A DNA stretch of 64,000 bases from Petunia secreta (taxonomy: Eukaryota > Streptophyta > Magnoliopsida > Solanales > Solanaceae): assembly GCA_029990175.1 (NCBI GenBank), contig JARKIP010000053.1, positions 17,688,001 to 17,752,000 of the forward strand. Reading direction: 5' to 3'. The notes beneath the pieces are model-generated. The model searched no databases, had not been told where the DNA came from, and saw only the letters and a list, made by a program, of their open reading frames with translations. Below are positions 20,636 through 30,283 of the stretch, one piece after another; positions within the stretch are counted from its first letter, which is position 1, and every line of letters starts with the position of its first letter. The position numbers and the translations under genes are program-made.

Positions 20636-22176
20636 ATGGCTGGGAATGGAGGCGATGGCAAAGGCATTGAGAAGCCCGAAGTGTCGTTAGCCGATCTCAT
20701 GGCTGCGATACAAGGCATCAGTGCCGAAGTAAGAGGAGTAAGTGCTCGAGTAGCTCAACTCGAGCAAGGAAGTGTGTCCGTGGCCTTACCTGGGTCCGGC
20801 GCTGGAACTACAACTCCACTCCAATGAAACCTGAGCTGTATACTGAGCTTATTCGATAACATCAGTTGAAAAGCGAGGCAATTCGAAGAGAAGTTTTAGG
20901 CAATCCCCAAACACAGCAAAACTTGGGCAATCCCCAAGCTGAGACTCAACACTTGGGCATTCCCCTAAGTGAAAGAATACCACTTCCAATGGCCCGAAGA
21001 CAAATTGAGGTCGTTGACGAAGAGGTGGATGAAGGAGAGTTTTCGGATGCCGAACCTGATTATGAGCAGCCATTCGCTCAACGGAGGCAAGCTCACCGAG
21101 GTCGTGGAAATTTCCGAGGTCAAGACCGAGGTGCAAATGTTGAACGACATATTGAGCGTGAGCTTGATGATCGCTATGATGAGTATCCCGAACAAGTTCG
21201 TGGTGTTCGAGACTCAAACTTGAGCAGTGTCAAGATCACTATTCCACCCTTTAAAGGAACTAGTGATCCAGATGAATATGTTGAATGGAAGCTTAAATTG
21301 GAGCGCATCTTCGAAACCAATGATATGACCGAAGAGAGAAAAGCTGCCCATGCCATTGCTTCGTTCGAAGCATATGCATCTACATGATGGGAAGCTGACA
21401 AAAGGCATAGACAAAGGAATGCCTATCCCGAAGTCATTACTTGGCCATAATTGAAGAGAGCAATGGATGCTAAGTATTTGAGTGCTAAGTACAGGAAAAC
21501 TCAATTACAAAACCTCTATGAGCTAAAGCAAGGGTCCAAGTCAGTCCAAGAGTATCATGATGAGTTCGAAAGAGTTCGATTGAATCTTGATCTGGTAGAA
21601 GATGAAGAGCAAGCCACTATTCGATTCAAAAATGGCTTAGCTCGGGATGTGTCATCTAAATTGAGGCTACACGTGTACCACACGTTGGAAGATCTGTTCG
21701 AAGCTGCTACCGAAGCTGAGAAATTGGTGAAGGACGATAAGGCAAACCGTTATCGAGGAGTCACTACTTTTGCTCCTTTGAACCGAGGTAAAGAATGGAA
21801 GAGTCCTAACCAAATAGGTGCCAACACTGTTCGAGATTCGAAGAGACCCTTCGAGAGGGGTGTGACCGTTAACCAACAAAGAGAAGTGGGAGGTAAAGTT
21901 CAACTTAACTCTCCTAGTGCTTCAAGTACTCAGTGTCATAAATGCAAAGGTTATGGTCACATGGCAAAGGAGTGTCCAACTCGCAAAGTTATGCTTTTGC
22001 TCGAAGATGGAACCGTCCATGAGCAAGCGAGTGACACCGAGGAGGAATTTATCAAGGAGGCTGACCGAGCTGAAGGTGATGATGATCATGAAGCTGCCGA
22101 AGCTGATCATCCGGAAATGTTTCTAGTGGTTCGAAGGAATTTGAGCTGCATGACTCTTGAAGAAGAGGACAACTAA
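20636..22176 (+). pseudogene. gypsy gag: capsid and zinc-knuckle nucleocapsid
   Basis: Structural protein that forms the particle and packages RNA. The ATG is at 20636 (MAGNGGDG, then a helical SLADLMAAIQGISAEVRG). A stop falls at 20825-20827. The frame then continues with NPQ-rich sequence, the retrotransposon gag capsid domain (IPPFKGTSDPDEYVEWKLKLERIFE, LYELKQGSKSVQEYHDEFE, RFKNGLA) and the CCHC knuckle CHKCKGYGHMAKEC near 21940. In-frame stops at about 21385 (expected Trp) and 21448 (expected Gln) are single transitions. Gag ends at a TAA (22174) that is probably a mutated CAA, so gag and pol may have been one frame originally. Confidence 0.88.
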
Positions 22177-22709
22177 AGAGAAAATCTTTTCCATGCCCGA
22201 TGTCGATTGAGGGGGAAGGTGTGTTCGATGATCATTGACTCAGGTAGTTGTGCAAATGTAGTGAGCTAAACCTTGGTTTCACAAATAGGACTACCTACGT
22301 TGAAGCATCTCCACCCTTACAAATTGCAATGGCTGAATGAGTGTGGAGAATTGAGGGTTGTCAAACAAGTGTTGATCAAGTTTAGAATTGGCGAATATCA
22401 AGATGAAATGATGTTCGATGTAGTGCCGATGCAAGCTTGTCATTTGCTATTGGGAAGACCATGGCAATATGACCGATCGGTCATTCACAATTGAAGATCC
22501 AACACCTACACTGCAAAGCTAAAAGGGAAGAGTTACTCAAACCCTTGTCTCCAACACAAGTCACCGAGGACTATAAACGGATGAAAGAATTGAAAGAAGC
22601 GGCCAAAGCTAAGCTTCCGATGGGAGCAAAATGGGGAGTCGAAGACACAAACTCACTGCCCGAAGTAAAAGGAATCTGTGCAATCATGCAACCGGGTGAG
22701 TTTTTATGA
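22177..22709 (+). pseudogene. gypsy aspartic protease
   Basis: Protease that cuts the polyprotein. The active-site triplet is in SMIIDSGSCANVVS (about 22230-22265), followed by LPTLKHLHPYKLQWLNECGEL and the LLLGRPWQYDRS motif. TAA near 22267 (expected Gln) and TGA near 22492 interrupt it. The sequence is about as close as the tandem copies at 9250-9600 and 11170-11520 allow, showing the family relationship. The linker REL/DYKRMKELKEAAKAK follows. Confidence 0.85.
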
Positions 22710-22719
22710 GGCAACGACA

Positions 22720-23639
22720 ACGATCAGATGATGATTTGCCTCATGCACAAGGGTATCTTTCTAAACTCAAATGATGATTTTTCTAATGATAAGCCTTTGC
22801 CTAGTGCTGTACAAAGTGTTTTGCAGGACTTCGGAGACATGTTTCCTGAAGAAATGCCAGACCTCCGTTGAGAGGAATCGAGCACCAAATTGACTTTGTA
22901 CCGGGATCTCAAATTCCCAACAAACCTGCATACCGATGTAATCCCGAAGACACCAAAGAGCTCCAAAGGCAGGTTGATGAATTGCTGAACAAGGGCCTTG
23001 TTCGAGAGAGCTTGAGTCCTTGCGCCATTCCTGTTATACTTGCCCTAAAGAAAGATGGAACATGGCGAATGTGTGTTGATTGCCGAGCAGTCAACAAAAT
23101 AACGGTAAAGTATCGTCATCCTATCCCTCAATTAGATGACATGCTAGACGAGTTAAGTGGTTCTTCATACTTTACGAAGATAGACCTCAGGTCCGGTTAC
23201 CACCAAATCCGAATGAAACCCGGAGACGAGTGGAAAACCGCATTCAAGACCAATTTCGGTCTCTATGAATGGTTGGTGATGCCTTTTGGCTTATCCAATG
23301 CACCGAGCACATTCATGCGACTGATGAACCATGTGCTCAAACTGTTCATAAATAAGTTTGTTGTCGTTTACTTCGATGACATACTTGTTTATAGTAAATC
23401 TGTTGATGAACATGTCGAACATCTAAGGCTAGTGCTTGATAAGCTTAGAGAAGAGAAGTTATATGCTAACTTCAAGAAATGTGCCTTTTTTGTTGAACGT
23501 GTAGTCTTTCTAGGATTTGTTGTCAATGCAAATGGTGTTGAAGTCGACGAGTCAAAAGTCGAAGCCATCAAATATTGGCCAACTCCAACCTCGGTATCAC
23601 AAGTTCGTAGCTTCTATGGCTTAGCTAGCTTTTACCGCC
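22720..23639 (+). pseudogene. gypsy reverse transcriptase
   Basis: Copies element RNA to DNA. A spacer leads to the RT entry at 22868 (long frame to 23668). Recognisable blocks are CRAVNKIT, the catalytic Asp in TKIDLRSGYHQIR, MPFGLSNAPSTFMRLMN, and the active-site box VVYFDDILVYSK with its two Asp. The end FYGLASFYRR is followed by a deletion at 23636 that fuses it out of frame to the RNase H. A frameshift and TGA near 22870 separate RT from protease. Confidence 0.9.
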
Positions 23640-24102
23640 GTGGCAGCTTCTTTAACCAAGCTGGTTAAGAAAGACCATCCATTTGTGTGGGGAGAGTCCC
23701 AAGAAAGGGCTTTCCAAGAGTTGAAACAGAGGCTTTGCTCTGCCCCGTTGTTGCAACTCCCTGACTTCGGCAAAGCATTCGAGGTCGAGTGTGATGCGTC
23801 TGGAGTTGGGATTGGAGGAGTGCTGATGCAAGAATTGAAGCCGATCGCTTACTTTAGCGAAAAGCTTAAGGGTGCAACCTTGAACTACTCAACGTATGAC
23901 AAGGAGTTGTATGCCCTCGTTCGAGCACTCGCCCATTGGCAGCATTATTTGTGGCCTCGAGAATTTGTGATTAGAAGTGATCACGAGTCCTTGAAACATC
24001 TCCGAGGTCAGGAGAAGTTGAACCGAAGGCAATGCCGAGTAGGTAGAATTCATTGAAAGCTTTCCCTATGTAATTCATTACAAAAAGGGAAAAGATAATG
24101 TT
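23640..24102 (+). pseudogene. gypsy RNase H
   Basis: Open from 23640 to 24056 with the same catalytic layout as the copy at 1-482 (VECDASGVG, YDKELYAL, RSDHESLKH). The stop at 24056 follows a local frameshift in the WVEFIE region. The domain is otherwise intact, unlike the sister copy. Confidence 0.88.
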
Positions 24103-25680
24103 GTGGCCGAGGCGCTATCAAGGAAATTTGCCGTAGCGACCACTCTCGCCTCAAGGCTCATGGGATTTGAAAGCATCAAGTCGATGTACGAAGACGATCC
24201 CAAGCTGAAATGCGTTCGTGACGCAATCTTGAGTGGGCGAAGGGTTGAGAAATATCAGTGGCACGATGGCTACCTCATCAAGAATGGGAGGGTTTGTGTG
24301 CCAGTGTCATCTTGAAGAGAGCTCGTAGTTCGAGAAGCTCACTCCGGTGGTCTGATGGGACACTTCGGTGTCAACAAAACTCTTGGTATCTTAACCGAGC
24401 AGTTCCATTGGCCCAAAATGTGACGAGATGTGGAAAAGCTTTGCAACGCTTGTCTCGTTCGCAAGAAAGCTAAATCGAAGTCCAACCCTCATGGTTTGTA
24501 TACCCCATTTCCTGTGCCTGATCGATCTTGGGTTGATATATCCATGGACTTTGTGTTGGGGTTACCGAGGTCGGGGGGAGGACATGATAGCATCTTTGTT
24601 GTAGTTGACTGTTTTTCAAAAATAGCTCACTTTATTCCTTGCAAAAAGTGTGATGATGCACAACATGTAGCTACCTTGTTTGTTTCTAATGTGTTGAAAT
24701 TACATGGTGTGCCTCGTACTATTGTGAGTGATCGAGACTCAAAATTCTTGAGTCATTTTTGGAAATGTTTGTGGGGTGCCCTCGGCACCAAGTTTCTATT
24801 CTCGACGTCTCACCATCCTCAAACTGATGGACAGACCGAGGTAGTTAACCGAACCTTGGGATCCTTGTTTCGAGCAATGACCAAAGGCAAGGTTGGGAAC
24901 TGGGCTGATCGTCTGCCCATGATGGAGTTTGCATACAATCGAACGGTGCATCGAATGATCAATATGACCCCGTTCGAATGTGTGTATGGTTTTAATCCTT
25001 TGATTCCACTTGATTTAACCCCATTGCCTCGAGATTCTGTTCTTGATTTTGAAGGTACTCGGCGAGCCACTACCTTGATCGAATTGCATGCAAAAGTAAA
25101 GAAGAACCTCGAGGAAGCCTATGCAAAGGTTGCATTAAAGAAAAACAAGGGGCGTAAAAAGCTGGACCTAAAGAAGGGGGTTTGGGTTTGGGTTCACTTC
25201 CGAAAGGAACGCTTCCCGAACCAAAGGAAAGAAAAGTTGGCTCCTCGAGGGAATGGTCCATTTCAAGTGTTGACCAAGGTCAACAACAATGCTTACGTGA
25301 TCGACCTCCCTGGTGAGTATAACGTGTCCAACACCTTTAATGTTGCTGACTTAGTTCCTTGTGTTGTAGGTCAAACTTCGGAGGATGAGGAGGGCTCGAT
25401 TTCGAGGACGAAATCTTCTCAAGAAGGGGAGGATGATGCAGCCCGAACACGTGCTAATCAAGTGTTCGATCCACCGAGGAGACCAATGACACGAAGCCAA
25501 GCCAAGCTGCTGCGTGATGGTCACATTCACTTGGCCTGGTCGAAGGAAAGCAACTGCTCCGAAGCTGAGTGGCCGGGCCCAAGAACCGAAGGCGTCATCT
25601 TCAAATTTGAGCCCGAGGACAAAGTGACCGAACACCAACAAAATGTGTTCAAAGTCAAGAGAGCGTCCGAGGACAAATGA
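24103..25680 (+). pseudogene. gypsy integrase, C terminus reads into the 3' LTR
   Basis: The zinc-finger part (24310-24470) carries the same two TGA stops as the sister copy (24313 and 24420). The 416-residue open part from 24430 has the DDE triad (ISMDF, VSDRDS, QTDGQTE), NTFNVADLVP and then PMTRSQAKLL within the LTR, ending at TGA 25678-25680. RNA from the 5' LTR would need the 3' LTR sequence to finish this protein, which ties LTR and protein evolution together. Confidence 0.9.
25421..25433 (+). promoter_or_regulatory. Polypurine tract
   Basis: AAGAAGGGGAGGA abuts the 3' LTR start TGATGCAGCC. The 36 bases ending here are shared with the non-autonomous element. Confidence 0.92.
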
Positions 25681-26163
25681 GTTCGAGCAAGCAACCACGC
25701 ACTGAAGTCAAGGCTGCCGAACATATACTTAGCTCAGCCCTGCGTGGCTTGTTTTTATTAGTCACTTGTGACTATTTACCGCTTTATCCTTAGCATAGTC
25801 TATAAATACTCCATTTCCATTTCATTGTAGAAAATTCAGTTAAGTTGTATGAAAAACATAGCAAGTGCTATTGTGAGTCTCCGATGGAGCCAAACCCCGA
25901 CGTGGGCTTTTAAAGAACTTGTGTCAATCGGTGTTATTCGTTTGAGCAATTTCTTCTTGGTCATTCAATTTGCAAGAAGCAGGTCTTTCTTGAGGATTGT
26001 TGCTTAGTATAGGTGATTCTTGACCTTCATTCGATCGAGCTTGAGACAAGTTCCTCACTATTCTTTCGAATCGAAGTAAGTTTTGTCTTGCTTCTATCTT
26101 TTATTTCTTGTTGTTTTCTTCCGCGTTTTGTGTTTAGCTAACCCCTCGGGATTGCTTGCACCA
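25434..26163 (+). repeat. 3' LTR of full-length gypsy element, 730 bp
   Basis: TGATGCAGCC to TTGCACCA, followed by CTGCT at 26164-26168. The TATA box is at 25800-25808. By eye it differs at about 7 sites in 400 from the LTR at 1805-2534. Confidence 0.93.
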
Positions 26164-28208
26164 CTGCTAGATTTAAATGGTAATGGAAGTAGGCCAATTC
26201 ATTATATTTTGATGGTCGACGGATCTGCCCCCGCTTCATATGCTGCTGCAGCATCTCTTGTAGAAGTTGATGATGATCAACGAGAAGATGTTTTTAGGCC
26301 TGTGTTTGAGGATAGTGGAGATTATCCAGTGCTCGTGGATAAAGAGGAGAGTACTGGCAGTGATGGAAGTAATGAATCTGAGTGTGAAGGGCCTGCTAAA
26401 ACACAGATCGATGAAACGCAGACCGATGTTGTTGGGGTATCTGCTGGAACAGAGTCCAGTAATATTCTAAATAATGGCACAGGTTTTTTTAAGGGTAAAA
26501 CATTCTTGAATAAGAATGAGGTGGTTTGCTTATTGAAGTTAGCGCCGGTTAAGATGTATACTTTCCCCACGAAGAAGAGTTCAAAACTTTTATATTCTAT
26601 GGCATGTGCATCGATGAACTGCAAGTGGATGGTACGCGCTACCAAGTACAAAACTTCTGAGAGATTTAAGATCACCAAGTACTGTGGTGATCACACATGT
26701 AAGGTAGAGAAAGCTACGAGCCACCATCCTCAAGCTTCGGCAAAGGTCCTCACTCGTCTTGTTAAAAATAGGTTTATTGGAAACAAGGGTCCATCGACCA
26801 AAAATATCAACACCACTATTTTTCATGATCTGAAAATAAACGTTAGTTATTGGAAGACTTGGAAGGCAAGGAACATTGCAAGGAACATGGTGAGAGGGGC
26901 GGCGGAGCACGAGTACGCTGCTTTAGATGCATACCGCTTAGCAATTGAAAGAGAGAATCCCGGAAGTCATGTTACACTAGCTGTGTATGAGGAGGACATG
27001 TCGTTTCGTATTTTTTCGTATCATTTGCTACTTGGATTAGAGGATATCAATATATGAGAAAGGTAATATCTGTGGATGACACTCATTTAACGGGGTCGTA
27101 CGAAGGTGTAATGTTGGCTGCCGTGGCATTGGACACGGAGAACCATATTTTTCCTTTGGCATTTTGTGTTTTCGATGTAGAGTGCGACGATTCTTGGACG
27201 TTCTTCTTTTAGAATCTGCTGGGGGTGGTATCGGACCGTCCGGAGCTGTGCATCATCTCTAATCACGCTAGTAGCATAGCTAACGGAATATCACGGGTCT
27301 ACTCTCAAGCGCATCATGGATGTTGCATGAGGCACCTCGCTGATAACCTTCGCAAAAGGTTTAGGGGTGATTTCATGGGTAATTATTATACTGCAGCTAA
27401 AACGTACAGCCACGAGATTTTCGATAAATAAATTGAAGAGCTTCGTGGAAAAAATGCAGCGGCTGCTGACTGTCTTGAGAATGAAGTTGGTGCATATAAA
27501 TGGAGTAGGGCATATTTCTCGAGTCACAGGTATGACATTGTCAACACAAATATTTCGAAATCATTTAACTCAATGTTCCTGGACGAAAGGGAATTCCCGA
27601 TGGTCGCACTGTTTAATTCTATCAATGAGAGGTTCCATCAAATCTTCATGAAGTGTCGTGCGCATGTCAATAGTGTGAGCACCAACTGTGTCCCTCGAAT
27701 TGAGAAAATGCTCAGGCAGCTCATGAAAGATTCCAGTTGTCTTGTGGCGTATAAACGTGATAACGGTGATTTTTCCGTTGTGGGAGAAAATGAGCCAACG
27801 GACTCAAAGACCAAGAAAACTGTGAGTCTTGTTGAAAACACCTATACATGTAGGAAATTTGACTTGGACATGATTCCGTGCATTCATGCGACGGCAGCAA
27901 TTCGGCTGGCCTTTGGTGATGAGTATGGTAGTGTTCTTTACAAGTACACTTCTTGGTATTATGTTAGGGAGACGTACCTATTAGCATATGGACATAATAC
28001 TCGTCCCATTCTTCCAGAAGAAGAATGGATTTTGCCTCCCGATTATACGCCAGCAACCATAAGGCTACCTCATGTTCAGCTCAAAATGGGAAGGAAAAGA
28101 ATTAAGCGCATTCTATCGATGGGTGAAGAATCATACTCGTCCAAGAAGAGAAAGAATAGATGCTCAAAATGCAGATTACCAGGCCACAAAAACAACTTGC
28201 CATATTGA
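26164..28208 (+). pseudogene. MULE transposase, central and C-terminal part
   Basis: Continues the gene broken at 18697. The order is an acidic linker; the MuDR DNA-binding domain (GKTFLNKNEVVCLLKLA, then CKWMVRA, CGDHTC); the MULE catalytic domain (VDDTHLTGSYEGVMLAA, LAFCVFD, then LCIISNHASSIANGI, HGCCMRHLADNL); a SWIM zinc finger (CRKFDLDMIPCIHA, about 27850-27890); and a C-terminal CSKCRLPGHKNN knuckle lacking its last Cys. A frameshift lies near 27010-27057, with TAG near 27210 and TAA near 27429. The second catalytic position reads Asn where the family normally has Asp (ISDR-type motif), a further sign of inactivity. The last frame ends at 28208. Confidence 0.88.
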
Positions 28209-29050
28209 TCAAAACCAACCGTGAATTTATTGTTATTTATTGAATGTAATAATTTATTTCTGAAGATTTGATATCTACTACTTATCAATTTACTAATTGT
28301 GTATGTTCACTTCCTATTTACCTATGTTCACTCTGTTTTATTGTTTAATATACCTAGAACTATTGATAATAGACTGTTGATGGGCTAGCAATTGGTATTT
28401 TTTGGCGAAGTATGCGTAGTTTATAATCGATCATACTTTAATTTACAACACACTTTAACTAGGTTTATTGATTTCTGTAGTTGAAAATTTATTTAGACGC
28501 AACAACTTAAAAGATAGTGTATAAACTACTATCCATGGTCAATAGGCTGTTGATGGGCCAGCAATTGGTATTTTTTGGCCAAGTATGTGTAGTTTATGAT
28601 CGATCATATTTTGGTTGACAATAAACATTAACTAGCTTTATTGATCTCTGCAGTTGGCAAATTTGTTTGGACGCAACAAATTATAAGATAGTGTATAAAC
28701 TACTATACATGATCAATAATATATAAGCTTGTATTTTTACTATAATGGAACATTTTGTCCAAGTTAGCTATTCGATCATATACAAAAATTGCATAGACTA
28801 AAGATAGAACAACAACTCAAAACAATGATAATTTTTGTTCCATGTATTAATAGACATGAATCTTATTGAGTAAGTTTAGTGGATTGTGTGGTAGATAATA
28901 GGTAACGTGTGTCAGTAATAAATGGGTGCACTGCCCCAAACTTGGAAAGACGCATCGGATATAATGGAGGAACTGAAAAGTCTTGCCAGGAACAGTGAAA
29001 AATCATGACATCCCCCCCCCCCCACCCCCTATCCCTTCACCTTCTACATC
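28209..29050 (+). other. 3' flank of the MULE gene, no gene seen
   Basis: AT-rich. It contains a diverged tandem duplication: about 28376-28540 and 28546-28712 share CTGTTGATGGGC, GCAATTGGTATTTTTTGG, CGATCATA and AGATAGTGTATAAACTACTAT. A run of C lies near 29010-29022. I could not identify a MULE terminal inverted repeat. Confidence 0.5.
28376..28712 (+). repeat. Diverged tandem duplication, unit about 170 bp
   Basis: Two consecutive units align over almost their whole length, with point changes. It may be MULE subterminal sequence, given its place after the transposase gene. Confidence 0.75.
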
Positions 29051-29101
29051 TATAAATTGGACAACCCCTAGCCCCCTTAAACATTAACTTGCTGCAGAAA
29101 A

Positions 29102-29317
29102 ATGCCAACCCCTAGCCCACCAACCCAAGATGCCTTATTGATCCGTCAAGCCTTGGACACCTTAATCCGACAGATGCAGGAGGACAGAATGCGCCAGGAG
29201 ATGAACATCCGATGCATTGCATGCATTCTGCGTGCAATGTGCCACCGCGTCGGCTTAAACGCCGACGACTACATCAACCCCCCCCCCCCCCCAATTCTCC
29301 TTAATTTTTATGTTTAG
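29102..29317 (+). CDS. Small hypothetical ORF with TATA box, 71 codons
   Basis: ATG at 29102, preceded by TATAAATT at 29051-29058, a spacing of about 50 bases that suits a plant promoter and short leader. The product has a polar helical centre (LIRQALDTLIRQMQEDRMRQEMN), three Cys, and a Pro run encoded by a C homopolymer. I do not recognise it. The C homopolymer near 29279-29291 makes the reading frame after it uncertain. Confidence 0.4.
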   Translation: MPTPSPPTQDALLIRQALDTLIRQMQEDRMRQEMNIRCIACILRAMCHRVGLNADDYINPPPPPILLNFYV

Positions 29318-30283
29318 GGTTTAAGTATTTATGTTTTTTCTTATTTTTCTCTAGTTTAAAGAGCTTTCTGACTAGTAATTATTTAAAAAATCTGTTAATT
29401 GAATGGGGGTATTTTGCTTGGCCTGGCGGCTAGTTAATTTGGTGTTTTAATGTTTCTGCGTTTGTTTCATCAGGGAAGACGACTTGATCAGTAAACATAA
29501 TAATAGACGGATCTAGTTGATAAATAACTGCTGATAGACACAAGAACATAGAGACGATTAATACTCGACAAAGTGAGAAATTTCTGACTTAAACGAATAA
29601 TAGACCAGTTTAAGTGTATACTCAACTAAACTACTAAACTACTAAATATTAAGACGCAGTAGGAGAGATTTCTATTTTAGATATGATGAATCATATAATA
29701 AACCAATTGAAGTTACTAAGCAACTAACACTATGACAAGGGAAGAGTATAATTAACAGTAAAATGAAAATCTAAATCAGTGTGGAATTAACGATTAGTTA
29801 ACAATCATCTGGATTGTAGCTTGTTGACAATTATCTATATAAATATTTATCATCATTTACAATGATTAAGGATTAAACTGAAGGTCTTCATTAATGTGGA
29901 ATTAACCTATGGTTGACAATAAACTATATATGGAATACACTCACCACTGCTGAACTTGAATTAATTTGACGGACAAATTTTTTTGCAATGAAATAATGAT
30001 AATATATCCAACAATGAGGTGAATTAGAATAAATAAATTATGAATGACCATGTGTCCCCGTCAATTCATCAGGATTGTGCATAGTTGACAATCTTCTTTA
30101 TGAAAGTTTATCATCGATTACAAAGAACAAAGATTAAATTGAAGGTTATTAGGATGTTTTGTTATACCACCACTTTATCATTTGTATACGTTAATTAATG
30201 AACGTAATCCAATGCTAGGTATCATTATTAAAGTTTTAGGATGTATTAATCCATATAACTATATCAAAATATTGCCTGCTTCT
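29318..30283 (+). other. AT-rich spacer, no gene seen
   Basis: No coding signal. Several repeats of a GTTGACAAT-containing phrase (around 29824, 29914, 30080) recur also beyond the Ogre-like insertion (around 48770, 50735 and 50770). The two flanks were therefore probably one older repeat-rich sequence. Confidence 0.4.

Larger units (their letters stand above)
18698..26163 (+). mobile_element. Full-length Ty3/gypsy element (chromovirus-type), 7.47 kb, inserted in a MULE gene
   Basis: Both LTRs, initiator-Met primer site, gag with capsid and zinc knuckle, protease, RT, RNase H, integrase and polypurine tract are in canonical gypsy order, and a perfect CTGCT target duplication flanks the element. 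It is inactive: gag and pol carry many stops and frameshifts, most explicable as C-to-T or G-to-A changes, plus a deletion at the RT/RNase H border. It is probably the enzyme-source family for the non-autonomous element at 6797-14071. Confidence 0.95.

Noticed and set aside
29010..29030. Runs of C near 29010 and 29280 as a functional motif
   Set aside because: Long homopolymers; as likely to be sequencing or assembly length errors as biology.
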